Source: Streptomyces viridiviolaceus | Lineage (GTDB): Bacteria; Actinomycetota; Actinomycetes; Streptomycetales; Streptomycetaceae | Length of the DNA stretch: 64,000 nt | Reading direction: 5' to 3' | Assembly (NCBI RefSeq): GCF_014650995.1 | Contig: NZ_BMWA01000018.1 | Location: forward strand, 1-64,000 | Shown: positions 8,439 through 16,585 of the stretch, one piece after another | Position numbering within the stretch: position 1 is the stretch's first letter | Layout of the letters: each line of letters opens with the position of its first letter | Translations under genes and position numbers: made by a program | The notes under the pieces: model-generated | What the model was told of the DNA's origin: nothing | The model's database searches: none | The model's input: only the letters and a program-made list of their open reading frames with translations

Positions 8439-9665
8439 GTGACGGGAGAGGCGACCGGAAGAACCGACGGGGTCCTGGGCCGGATGCTGCGGGAAGTGCA
8501 CCGCACAGCACCGGACGACCTTCCGGTGCTGCTGCGGCGCCACACCGCCGACCTGAACCTGAACAAGATCACTGTCTATGTGGCCGACGTGCAGCAACGC
8601 GTCCTGGTGGAAGTGGCCGAAACCCCGGGCGAGCCCCTGCGCCACCTGCTGATCGACGATTCGCTGGCCGGCTGGGCCTACCGCACGGTCTCTGCCCGCA
8701 TCGAACCCCACGAATCCGGTGGGCTGATCCTCTGGCTGCCGATGCTCGACGGAGTCGAGCGCGTCGGCATGGTCGCCTTCCACGCCCCGGCCCTGGACGC
8801 CAGGACGCTGGAGGACTGCCACGCGCTGGCATCACTGATCACGCTGATCCTGCTGGACAAGAGCACCTACAGCGACACCCTCCGCCGCCTGCAACGCACC
8901 TCGGACATGCGGCTGCCGGCCGAGATGGTGTGGGCCTTCCTGCCGCCACGCACCATCGGCACCGACCTGATCACCTCCTCGGCGGTCCTGGAACCGGCCT
9001 ACGACCTGGGAGGCGACTGCTTCGACCACGCCCTGTCCGGCGGGACCCTGCACGCCGCCGTCCTGGACGCCATGGGACACGACCTGGCCGCCGGCATCAC
9101 CTCCTCGGTCGCACTGGCCGCCCTGCGCCACGCCCGCCACCACGCCACAGACCTGGCCGACACCGTCACGAACATCGACGCCACCCTCAGCGAGGTCTTC
9201 GCCGACCGGCACACCACCGGCATCCTCGCCCAGCTGGACACCACCACCGGCCACCTGACGTGGGCCAACTGCGGACACCCGCCGCCGCTGCTGATCAGGA
9301 ACCGGGACCTCGTGCCCCACGCCCTGGAACGCGAACCCGAACCACCCCTGGGCATGGGAGCCCGCCTGCCCGGCATCAGGCGCACCATCCACCACGCCCA
9401 GCTCGAACCCGGTGACCGCGTCCTGCTGCACACCGACGGAGTGACCGAGGCCCGCTCCGCCGACGGCAGACTCTTCGGCGAGACCCGGTTCGCCGACTTC
9501 ATCATCCGCGCCATCGCCGCCGGCGAACCCGCACCCGAAGCCCTGCGCCGCCTGGTCAACACCATCCTGGAACAGCAGGACAGCCGTCTGAGCGACGACG
9601 CCACCATCCTCATGCTCGAATGGCACCCGTTCCGCACCACCACCACCCGCCGCATCCTGCCCTGA
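8439..9665 (+). CDS. GAF-like sensor with SpoIIE/PP2C phosphatase domain
   Basis: A 408-residue soluble protein starting at GTG 8439 behind GGAAGG. The first about 150 residues fit a GAF-type sensor domain. The rest is a PPM/SpoIIE serine phosphatase, seen as YDLGGDCFDHA, AVLDAMGHDLAAG, NCGHPPPLLI, LLHTDGVTEAR and DDATILML, which hold the metal-binding aspartates. Such phosphatases usually dephosphorylate anti-sigma-factor antagonists. No such antagonist or RsbW-type kinase is adjacent, so the partner is unknown. It is flanked by unrelated genes and probably transcribed alone. Confidence 0.87.
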   Translation: MTGEATGRTDGVLGRMLREVHRTAPDDLPVLLRRHTADLNLNKITVYVADVQQRVLVEVAETPGEPLRHLLIDDSLAGWAYRTVSARIEPHESGGLILWLPMLDGVERVGMVAFHAPALDARTLEDCHALASLITLILLDKSTYSDTLRRLQRTSDMRLPAEMVWAFLPPRTIGTDLITSSAVLEPAYDLGGDCFDHALSGGTLHAAVLDAMGHDLAAGITSSVALAALRHARHHATDLADTVTNIDATLSEVFADRHTTGILAQLDTTTGHLTWANCGHPPPLLIRNRDLVPHALEREPEPPLGMGARLPGIRRTIHHAQLEPGDRVLLHTDGVTEARSADGRLFGETRFADFIIRAIAAGEPAPEALRRLVNTILEQQDSRLSDDATILMLEWHPFRTTTTRRILP

Positions 9666-9884
9666 CCGGCGGGCCGGAGCCCCGTGCCGGACGAGGGCGG
9701 CGCCCGAAAACCGGTGGAACAGCGCCGCTGGGCGCCACTACCGTGCTGCCGGACCGAGTCGTCTGGCCAAGGACGTGCCGTTGTACACCCTGTGAGACCT
9801 CCCGAGCGCTGAATCGTCGCGCGTCGCACATGTGCGCCGCGCTCCTTCTTGCTGCGGACTTCTCACGGAAACCGGTGTACTTCT

Positions 9885-10433
9885 GTGCTCGAAAACTGGG
9901 TGGTCACGCCCACCTGCCTGCCGCTCGTTGTCCGCCGATGCCACGCGTGCGCGTCCGGGCGCTTTCGGACAGGCGGCAAATTCCGCGTCAACGCCAACCA
10001 CAAGCTCATCGACGCCTGGCTCCTCGTGCTCTGCACCGCCTGCGGGCACACCGCCAGGCTCACGGTCCTGGAACGGGTCAACGTGCGCTCCGTACCACCT
10101 GAGCTGCTGGACCGGCTGCACGACAACGACCCCGCCCTGGCAGCGGAGCTGCTCCAGGATCCGCTCGTGCGGCGCCGTAACCGCATCGCCCTCGACTGGG
10201 CGGGCGCCTGGCGCCTGGACACCGGCGGACCGGACCACCCGGACCGCGAGGTCATCGACGTCTCCGTCCGCTTCGCGGCGCGGATCCCCGTCCGGCCGCT
10301 ACGCCTGATCGCTGAAGGCTGCGGTCTTTCACGGGCCGAGACCGAGAAACTGATCACGGAGGGCAGACTCGTCTCGGCAGCCCGGCTGAACGGCACGCTC
10401 TCCGGCGACTTCACCTTCCTGCTCAAGCGCTGA
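9885..10433 (+). CDS. DUF1062 family protein
   Basis: A 182-residue soluble protein, read from GTG 9885. Two CxxC-type pairs (RCHACA near residue 15 and CTACGH near 48) suggest a small zinc ribbon, followed by a helical C-terminal half with a DNA-binding-like segment (AEGCGLSRAETEKLI). The architecture matches the uncharacterised DUF1062 family as I recall it. Function is not known. The start is uncertain: no good ribosome site precedes either the GTG or the upstream in-frame codon. It ends just before a long hairpin terminator. Confidence 0.72.
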   Translation: MLENWVVTPTCLPLVVRRCHACASGRFRTGGKFRVNANHKLIDAWLLVLCTACGHTARLTVLERVNVRSVPPELLDRLHDNDPALAAELLQDPLVRRRNRIALDWAGAWRLDTGGPDHPDREVIDVSVRFAARIPVRPLRLIAEGCGLSRAETEKLITEGRLVSAARLNGTLSGDFTFLLKR

Positions 10434-10438
10434 ACCCG

Positions 10439-10489
10439 CCCCGGGACGGGGCCTGTCCGGCGGACCGCCGGACAGGCCCCGTCCCGGGG
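10439..10489. terminator. Long perfect hairpin between convergent genes
   Basis: Two perfectly complementary 25-base arms at 10439-10463 and 10465-10489 are separated by a single A. The structure starts six bases after the DUF1062 stop and ends twelve bases before the stop of the facing membrane gene, so it can end transcription from both sides. Confidence 0.8.
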
Positions 10490-10500
10490 CCGCAGCCCGG

Positions 10501-11034
10501 TCAATGGATCAGGGAGTTCGCAATGATGATCATCAGGCCGATCAGCATGTCCAGGCCTCCTGCCCGGCACGAGGACGGCCATCCGTGCCCGGCGCTGCGG
10601 GCGGCCGAGGTGCCCAGGCCGAACAAGGCGACGGTGTTGAACAGCAGGGCGGAGTCCACAGCCGTGGACTCCGCCCACCACCCGGCCACCGCGGCAAGCA
10701 GCATCCCCACCGTGGGCAGCACGGCGGCGACCAGCGGCCACTCGGCGAGCACCGACCGTAGTCTGCTGGTGGCCGCCCCGACGACGGACGCACGCTGGGC
10801 GATGACGTGGGCGTACCCATGCGCGGCACTCGACGCCAGCGCGGTGAGCACCACCCACAGCGCGTCCTGACCCGGATCGGCCTCCTCGCCCGACGGATCC
10901 AGCGCGGCCACCATGGCGCTGGCCAGCACCAGTCCGTAGATGCCGCTGAACATCCACTGCTCCGGCGGCCGGTGCCGCAAGACCCCCCTCGGCGCGGCGC
11001 CCTCGCGGCGGACGTGGTCGGCGTGGTCGGGCAT
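10501..11034 (-). CDS. Small integral membrane protein
   Basis: A 177-residue protein with four hydrophobic helices, at about residues 30-45, 57-75, 98-118 and 128-142, and a fifth near the C-terminus (MLIGLMIIIANSLI). It does not match a family I can name. The ATG at 11034 starts a soluble, basic leader of about 27 residues. The gene faces DUF1062 across the long hairpin and has its own upstream region. A 13-bp perfect inverted repeat lies inside its coding sequence at 10647-10676. Confidence 0.7.
   Translation of the reverse strand: MPDHADHVRREGAAPRGVLRHRPPEQWMFSGIYGLVLASAMVAALDPSGEEADPGQDALWVVLTALASSAAHGYAHVIAQRASVVGAATSRLRSVLAEWPLVAAVLPTVGMLLAAVAGWWAESTAVDSALLFNTVALFGLGTSAARSAGHGWPSSCRAGGLDMLIGLMIIIANSLIH
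10647..10676. repeat. Intragenic perfect inverted repeat
   Basis: GGGCGGAGTCCAC at 10647-10659 and its exact complement at 10664-10676 flank a 4-base loop inside the membrane-protein gene. It could form a stable hairpin in the transcript. The coded residues are ordinary helix/loop residues, so codon constraint alone does not explain it. Confidence 0.6.
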
Positions 11035-11586
11035 CTGATCGCCTCGGTACGGAATGAGGGCAGGGTCCGCACATGCTCACCCGCGTGGCATGAAGGAACC
11101 CGACGCCACGCGGACGAGCACGACTCGCTGTGCCCTAAAAGAGGAGAAGGCAGGCCGAGTCGGCTGCCAACTCCGAGAGGTTGGCCGTCTGTGGCGGTGA
11201 ATGGCCTGGTCCGGTCACACCGTGGTGCGTGCCGGTCGGCCGGACGGCGCAGCGGGCCGCACCACCGGACTGCGCCCGAAGGCACGCCGATGCGTGGGCG
11301 CAGGCCGGGGCGCGCCCGGCCGACGCGCCCCGACGGGCGGCGGGGCGGCGGGCCCGGCGGGCCGGCGAGGCGGGGGCACGGCCGGTGTCGTGCCTGGTGG
11401 CACGGGTGCCGAGGGCGCGGTGAGAGACGCCGGGGCAGGCCGCCGCCGGCCGTGCCCGGGCCGGCCGCGGGTGGTCCGGGCCGGATGCCCGGCCGGCGGC
11501 GTGACGCCACGTCAGGTTCCCGGCCCGGCCGCGGGGGTGCCGGAAGATGTTTATCCATCGCGGCTGAGGGGACAATGACCATAAGA

Positions 11587-11622
11587 GTTGGCCACCAACT
11601 TGGTCGAGTTGGCTGAAGTTGG
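11587..11622. promoter_or_regulatory. Cluster of AGTTGG motifs and dyads
   Basis: GTTGG-CCA-CCAAC and the overlapping CCAACT-N6-AGTTGG form two interlocked dyads, followed by another AGTTGG about 4 bases on. The same half-sites recur as a dyad at 11166-11185. The pattern suggests a repressor-binding array, but no neighbouring regulator points to it and no promoter can be assigned with confidence. Confidence 0.35.
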
Positions 11623-11712
11623 TGCTCGGTTCTCCTGTCAGCCCAGGTGAACCACGCAGCCCGTAGCAGCGGGCTCGCTCCAGGGTCTGCGTCAGCAGGC
11701 CCTTCGGACCTG

Positions 11713-11746
11713 TGCGGCCCTGCGGGAAGTTGCCCGCAGGGCCGCA
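11713..11746. repeat. Perfect 14-bp stem-loop
   Basis: TGCGGCCCTGCGGG at 11713-11726 pairs exactly with 11733-11746 around a 6-base loop. It lies about 190 bases upstream of the small membrane protein gene at 11936, too far for a simple ribosome-site switch. It may be a terminator for a transcript I cannot place. Confidence 0.5.
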
Positions 11747-11935
11747 GTCGTACGGCCCGTACGCCCGTTGCGGCAGATGCGCCTGCTGCGCCTGCATGCT
11801 GTGTCCCTCACCCGCGTTCTGACGCCCTGCCAGCAGGGCATCTTCCGGGACACGGAACACGCAAGACGTGGCTGCTACCGCGTCGTTCCGCCGGTTCGAC
11901 CCGTCTCACCTGGGCTGACACGAGAGGACACGACC

Positions 11936-12187
11936 ATGAGGATGCGCCTGCCCGACGTACGGGGACCCGCCCCCGACCCGGCAACGCGGCACGACCGTGA
12001 CGCGGTCGCCCGGCTGCCCGTGGCCAACGCCGTCGCTGCTGTCGTGATCACCATCGCTGCCCTGGCCGCGTCCATCACCGTGCTGCTGGTGATGCCGGGC
12101 CAGCTGGAAGCCCTGGGGACGGTGGTGGCCCTGGCCGGCTCGGGGTTCACCCTCGCGGCGAAGATCGCGGTCCCGCGGTCGGGCTGA
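11936..12187 (+). CDS. Small two-helix membrane protein
   Basis: An 83-residue protein starting at ATG 11936, seven bases after AGAGGA. A charged N-terminal 30 residues precede two hydrophobic helices at roughly residues 33-55 and 58-76 with a short turn (MPGQLEA). No family is recognised. The good ribosome site and the clean hydrophobic pattern argue that it is real. Its neighbour, the cupin gene, converges on it. Confidence 0.6.
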   Translation: MRMRLPDVRGPAPDPATRHDRDAVARLPVANAVAAVVITIAALAASITVLLVMPGQLEALGTVVALAGSGFTLAAKIAVPRSG

Positions 12188-12238
12188 CAACCGGGGGGCC
12201 GGCCAGTTCGGCATCCCGGTCCGGCACCGGCGGCCGGG

Positions 12239-12685
12239 TCAGGCGCCTGGACGGGGGGCTCGCAGGTGCCGGCGCCGGGCCAGCTCTTCGTCGTCGACCA
12301 GGGTGAGCATGGGCCGGCCCGGTGCGCACAGCATGGTGACGAGGAAGCGGCTCCAGGAGTCCGTCCGGTTGTTCCCGTCCTGGTAGTGGATGACATCGCC
12401 GCCCGGCTCCCAGAACGTCTCCCCGGCCCGGATGATCCGCTCGGGCTCGCCTTCCAGCTCGAAGAGCATCTCGCCCTCCAGCATGTAGCCGAAAGCGGGT
12501 CCCGAGTGCCGGTGCGGAGGGGTGCCGGGGTCGCCGGGCGGATACTCGATGAGCACCGTCATCGCCTCCGCCCCCTCGGGCACGGACGGCGGTTTCGCCG
12601 ACTGCAGCACGGTGAGCGCCGTCTTCCATGCTTCCGACCGCGGTCGGCTGCCCGCGCCGTCGGCGGCCGGCTCGTCGTTCGACAT
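12239..12685 (-). CDS. Cupin domain protein
   Basis: A 148-residue single-domain cupin. The ATG at 12685 follows GGAGG with eight bases between. Motif 1 is seen around PPHRHSGPAFGYMLEGEM and motif 2 around GETFWEPGGDVIHYQDGN, supplying the usual His/Glu/His metal ligands. Such proteins may be dioxygenases, isomerases or sensors; the substrate is unknown. It lies 35 bases downstream of the NmrA-type reductase, on the same strand, and the two probably form an operon. Because of the upstream frameshift, the reductase frame as it stands runs straight into this cupin. Confidence 0.85.
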   Translation of the reverse strand: MSNDEPAADGAGSRPRSEAWKTALTVLQSAKPPSVPEGAEAMTVLIEYPPGDPGTPPHRHSGPAFGYMLEGEMLFELEGEPERIIRAGETFWEPGGDVIHYQDGNNRTDSWSRFLVTMLCAPGRPMLTLVDDEELARRRHLRAPRPGA

Positions 12686-12719
12686 GGTGGTGCCTCCAGT
12701 GATGGGCCGGCCGGTTTCA

Positions 12720-13447
12720 TCAGAGCCAGTCGGCGTAGCGGGTGGGAGCGATCCGGGCGCCGCCCTTGGCGGTGAGGACGTCACCGCGGACGGCGGCGAA
12801 CATGCCGGCGTCGTCGTCGGTGACGACGGTGCGGCCGTCGCGACGCGCCTGCAGGGTGATCCGGCCGAGTTCGTCGAGGGGAAGACATCGGGCCCGGCAA
12901 CGTTGAGAGTCCCGTTCAGCGGGGTGCCGGCAGCGACCTCGGCGACGATGTCGGAGATGTCCTGGGCGGCGATCGGCTGGACCGGGGTGGTGGGCAGGCG
13001 GACGGTGTCGCCCTCGGTGGTCCAGGACAGGACCGCGTCGATGAACTCCATGAACTGCGTGGCACGGACGATCGAGTAGGGGACCGGCCCGGCCTTGAGG
13101 ATGTCTTCCTGGAGGACCTTGGCCCGGTAGTAGTCGAGGTCGGGCACCTGCTCCGCGCCGACGATCGAGAGGATGACGACGTGGCCCACCCCGCCCTTCC
13201 GGGCGGCGGCCAGGAGGTTGTCCATCGAGGTCTGGAAGAACGCCAGGGAGGCGTCGTCGAAGGTCGGGGAGTTCGTCAGGTTGACGACGACGTCGGCGCC
13301 GGCCACCGCCTCCGCCAGGCCCTGGCCGGTGATCACATCGACACCTGTCGACAGCGAGTGCGGCACGGCCTCGTGCCCCGCACCGTTCAGCTTCGTGACG
13401 ACTTGCGACCCGATCAGGCCGGTACCGCCGAGGACTGCGAACTTCAT
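12720..13447 (-). pseudogene. NmrA-type NAD(P)-binding reductase, frameshifted
   Basis: Read from ATG 13447, the protein begins MKFAVLGGTGLIGSQVV, a clear Rossmann start of the NmrA/atypical SDR kind, and continues normally for about 188 residues. At the GGGG run 12878-12881 the frame breaks: the expected C-terminus (starting FPLDELGRITLQARR and ending RYADWL at 12720) continues in another frame. One base appears to be missing in the homopolymer. The uncorrected frame skips this stop and continues in frame into the cupin gene, giving a 402-residue chimera. It may be a real mutation or a sequencing error. Confidence 0.75.
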
Positions 13448-13630
13448 GGGTCACCTTTCGCCGCGCACCACGTGGATCGTCACCCTGCACGGTCACCCGG
13501 CCCGCACCGCCGGCCACGGCGCATGACCGCGGGCGGGGCACCGGCCATGACCTCAGGGTGCTACCAAGCGGTGCGCGCCGCACGCCGCCCGCGGGGCAGG
13601 CGCACCCACGGGCGGCCTGCGCCGCGATGC

Positions 13631-14221
13631 TTACGGCACGTGCTTCGCCCCGCGACGCAGCCGGGTCACGGTCCCCGAGCCCGCGGCGCGGCCGCGGTGA
13701 CGGACAGCGAAGGACTGGCCGACTTCCAGAGCGACGGGCCGTTCGAGAGTGACTGTCACCGCGGCCATGTGGAGCGGCTGCAGCGCGTCCGTCCCAGGAG
13801 GCAAGGTCACGACGCCGCGCACCGCTCCCGCGCGTACGCAGAAGTCGAGGCCCTCACCCGTGCGCACCTCCGAGCCGCCCTGATCCTCCGTCAGGAGTGC
13901 GACGTCCGCACCGAAGGCGACGTGGGCGCCGATCGAGCCCGGTGCTGCGAGCACCTGCCCCCGTACGACCGCTCCCGCCGCCGCACTGGGAAGCAGCAGC
14001 CCCACGTTCATGCCCGCCAACGCCTCCCCGGCGCGGGGACCGCACCCGTCGACACCGGTGACCCGGACGACCGCATCGCCGCCGAACCCGACGATCTCGA
14101 CGCCGTCGCCGGTGCAGATGCGCCCGCGCTCGATCCGGCCGGTCGCCCGGACGATCCTGCCCCGGTTCGAAGAGAAGACATCCTCGACAGCCATCAGGAA
14201 CGGCTTCTGCGCAGCATCCAT
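13631..14221 (-). CDS. EF-Tu domain II/III-like protein lacking the GTPase domain
   Basis: A 196-residue protein from ATG 14221. After a short leader, PFLMAVEDVF opens a stretch that follows elongation factor Tu domain II (GRIERG, then the VTGVDG and GMNVGLLL segments, and RGQVLAAPGS). Domain III follows (FCVRAGAVRGVVTLPPGTD, then VTVTLERPVALEVGQSFAVR). None of the G-domain motifs (P-loop, NKxD) is present upstream; the frame begins at domain II. It is therefore not a translation GTPase by itself. Possible roles are RNA or tRNA binding, or decoy/regulatory functions; all are guesses. Genes beside it are unrelated. Confidence 0.78.
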   Translation of the reverse strand: MDAAQKPFLMAVEDVFSSNRGRIVRATGRIERGRICTGDGVEIVGFGGDAVVRVTGVDGCGPRAGEALAGMNVGLLLPSAAAGAVVRGQVLAAPGSIGAHVAFGADVALLTEDQGGSEVRTGEGLDFCVRAGAVRGVVTLPPGTDALQPLHMAAVTVTLERPVALEVGQSFAVRHRGRAAGSGTVTRLRRGAKHVP

Positions 14222-14681
14222 CGATTCCCCGCCCCTTGGGCATCCGGCGTTCCCGGACACCCGAGCGAGACTAGCAACGGCCACACCTCCTCCCGGCTCA
14301 CGCTGGGCAACCATCATGGGGCGCTGTGCCGGCGCAGGGCCCTTGGCCGGTCAGAGCGCCGACGGGGCGAACCGGCCGTCGCCGTGCTCGGTCAGGCGCC
14401 GCTCGCCTGACCGCGGGAAGGGTGACAGGCCCGACGGCGCCGGACGCGCGGGCGGGCCGGCTCACTCCTCCCGCTAGTGGCTCGTCAGGCAGCCTTGGCC
14501 GGGTGATCGACCTGCTGTTCGGCGGCCAGCAGACTGTCTCCAAGTCCTGATCTCGAAGGTGGTCGTGGGACGTCGACCCCTGTAGGAGTGCGCTGGTCGA
14601 CGGATCAGGAAGGCGCAAGGGGCAGCAGAGCGTGGCCCTCGCAGCGCGGACGGGGTGCACTACCGCAGCGTGCTTCCAACA
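14222..14681. other. Intergenic region holding an orphan IS630 end
   Basis: Apart from the IS630-derived segment at 14477-14579, I see no gene. The sequence between 14222 and 14476 is ordinary high-GC DNA without a recognisable product. Confidence 0.5.
14477..14579 (+). mobile_element. Orphan IS630 terminal fragment
   Basis: This segment begins GTGGCTCGTCAGGCAGCC next to a CTAG and matches, in inverted orientation, the right terminal 100 bases of the IS630 element ending at 17780, including the leader before the transposase. The match stops near 14579, where unrelated DNA begins. It is thus the transposase-proximal end of a second, deleted copy. Together with the complete copy it brackets the GlxA/AraC regulator and reductase pair. 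Confidence 0.75.
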
Positions 14682-15623
14682 TCAGCGGGAGGCACCAGTG
14701 GGCGCCCGGTTGAAGCTCGCGCGATAGGCCGTGGGAGTGAGTCCAACCCGGCCGACCATGTGCTTGCGCAGGGAGTCCGCGCTGCCCAGACCGCTCTTCC
14801 CGGCTACCTGATCCATGGGCAGCTCGGTGGTCTCCAGGAGCTCTCTGGCCCGGTCGATGCGCCGGTGCAGCAGCCATTGGAGCGGGCTCAGTCCAGTCTC
14901 TGCGTGGAAGCGCCGGGTGAGGGTGCGCACGCTCGTCTTGGCATGATTGGCCAAGTCGGTCAGGGTGAGCGGGCGATCAAGGTGTTCGAGCGCCCAGACG
15001 CGAGTGGGGGCGAGTGAAGTGCCGCGCTCCGGCGGCAGCGGGGTCTCGATGAACTGGGACTGGCCGCCCGGCCGTACGGGAGGGACGACCGCGAGCCGCG
15101 CGGCCGCGTTGGCGGCCGACGCGCCGTAGTCGACCCTGACCAGATGCAGGCACAGGTCGATGGCGGCCGCGGCGCCCGCCGAGGTGAAGATGCCACCGTC
15201 CTCGACGAAGAGGAGGTCGGGCTGTACATCGATGGACGGAAATCGGGTAGCGAGGTCGTCGGCCAGTCCCCAGTGGGTAGTGGCGCGGAGCCCGTCGAGC
15301 AGGCCGGCCTGGGCCAATACGAATGCACCCGTACACAGGGAGGCGATTCGTGCGCCGGTAGCTGCGGCCTTCCGTAGGGCGTCAAGGACCTCCGTGGGAG
15401 CCTGCTCGCCGCCGCTGCCGACGGCGAGCACCGTGTCGGCGCCCTCCATCGCGTCCAGGCCGTCCGGCACCACGATGTCGGGGCCGCCGACGGTCGGCGT
15501 GGGGCCGGGCCGCGCCGTACAGACATGCACGTCGTAGTGCTCGACGTTGTTGAACACCATGAGCGGGATCGAGACGTCGAAGCTCAGTACGGGCGGCACG
15601 ATGACTGCGGCGACGCGATGCAT
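14682..15623 (-). CDS. GlxA-type AraC family transcriptional regulator
   Basis: A 313-residue protein with a DJ-1/PfpI-like N-terminal domain (AAVIVPPVLSFDVSIPL at the start, the nucleophile-elbow segment SLCTGAFVLAQAGLLDG near residue 95). Two helix-turn-helix units of an AraC domain follow at residues 210-305 (LTLTDLANHAKTSVRTLTRR and MDQVAGKSGLGSADSLRKH). This is the GlxA layout. It diverges from the reductase at 15695 with a 71-base gap and very likely regulates it. The pair lies between two IS630 ends. Confidence 0.93.
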   Translation of the reverse strand: MHRVAAVIVPPVLSFDVSIPLMVFNNVEHYDVHVCTARPGPTPTVGGPDIVVPDGLDAMEGADTVLAVGSGGEQAPTEVLDALRKAAATGARIASLCTGAFVLAQAGLLDGLRATTHWGLADDLATRFPSIDVQPDLLFVEDGGIFTSAGAAAAIDLCLHLVRVDYGASAANAAARLAVVPPVRPGGQSQFIETPLPPERGTSLAPTRVWALEHLDRPLTLTDLANHAKTSVRTLTRRFHAETGLSPLQWLLHRRIDRARELLETTELPMDQVAGKSGLGSADSLRKHMVGRVGLTPTAYRASFNRAPTGASR

Positions 15624-15694
15624 GGCCAGATCCTCCGGATGCTTGGCATTGTGGCCACTATTCCACGAAGCCGTAGAGCGGCACCGTTGTCGGC

Positions 15695-16585
15695 ATGAAA
15701 TCTCATGTGATCGTGGGTCGTGGGGCCGCTGCGTCGAAGACCGCTCTTCTTCTTGCCGAAGACGGTGAGCGGGTGCGAATGATCAGCCGGACGGGCGGCG
15801 GGCCTGACCACCCGCTCATCGACAAGGTCGCTGCGGACGCGACCGACACCGATCGGCTCACCGAGCTGACAGAGGGGGCGGACACGCTGTTCACGACCGC
15901 CGCGCCGCCGTACCACCTCTGGCCCGAGCAGTTCCCGGTCTTGTCCGCGTCGCTCCTCAGCACGGCGAGGCGGACCGGGGTCGCGTACGTCATGCTCGGC
16001 AACCTTTACGCCTATGGGCCGGTGAGCGGGCCGATCACGCCGGACTTCCCCCTGACGGCGACCGGTCCCAAGGGGAAGACCAGAGCGCGGGTTTGGGAGG
16101 AGGCCGCCGCCTCAGGGGTGAACGTCACCGAGGTGCGGGCCGCCCAGTTCTACGGCGCCGGCGCTGTCTCGGTGTTCAGCCTCATGGTGCAGCGGCAGGT
16201 CATGGAAGGCAGGCTGGTCCTGGTGCCGCAAGAACTCGACGTGCCACACAGTTACTCGGCGATCGGCGACACCGCACGCACGCTGGTTGCCGCGAGCCGC
16301 AACGAGCAGGCGTACGGCCGTGCCTGGCACGTACCCACCTCGACCCTGTCGGTGCGGGAACTGGCCGGGCGACTCGCCGACCTCGCGGGTGCACCGAAAC
16401 CGCGGATGGAAGAAATGACCGAACGCGACCTGACCATGCTGGCGTTCACCGAGCCGTTCTGGGCGGAAATGCACGAAGTACTTACCAAGCCCGGCCACCC
16501 GTTTGTCATCGACTACTCCGAGACCGAGAAGATCCTCGGCGTGAGCGTCACCCCGGTGAACGACGTGCTCGGGGAAGTGATCTAG
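15695..16585 (+). CDS. NAD-binding epimerase/reductase (atypical SDR)
   Basis: A 296-residue protein starting MKSHVIVGRGAAASKTALLL, a dinucleotide-binding fold, with later segments typical of NAD-dependent epimerase/NmrA-like proteins (YVMLGNLYAYGPV, VRAAQFYGAGA, HSYSAIGDTARTLV). The usual YxxxK catalytic pair is not obvious, so the activity is uncertain. It is divergent from the GlxA-type regulator. Its stop codon TAG (16583-16585) is made of the TA target of the IS630 insertion plus the first base of the element; without the insertion the same TAG would exist in the native CTAG. Confidence 0.85.
   Translation: MKSHVIVGRGAAASKTALLLAEDGERVRMISRTGGGPDHPLIDKVAADATDTDRLTELTEGADTLFTTAAPPYHLWPEQFPVLSASLLSTARRTGVAYVMLGNLYAYGPVSGPITPDFPLTATGPKGKTRARVWEEAAASGVNVTEVRAAQFYGAGAVSVFSLMVQRQVMEGRLVLVPQELDVPHSYSAIGDTARTLVAASRNEQAYGRAWHVPTSTLSVRELAGRLADLAGAPKPRMEEMTERDLTMLAFTEPFWAEMHEVLTKPGHPFVIDYSETEKILGVSVTPVNDVLGEVI

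Larger units (their letters stand above)
11035..11935. other. 900-base non-coding stretch with several dyads
   Basis: No supportable gene lies here; frames in both directions are Arg/Pro/Ala-rich with no recognisable product. It holds at least three dyads: GCCAAC-N8-GTTGGC at 11166-11185, a cluster of AGTTGG/CCAACT motifs at 11587-11622, and a 14-bp stem at 11713-11746. Confidence 0.5.

Noticed and set aside
11135..11860. A 241-residue minus-strand frame in the gene-free region
   Set aside because: No ribosome site, no domain, low-complexity Arg/Ala/Pro content; the region is better explained by dyads.
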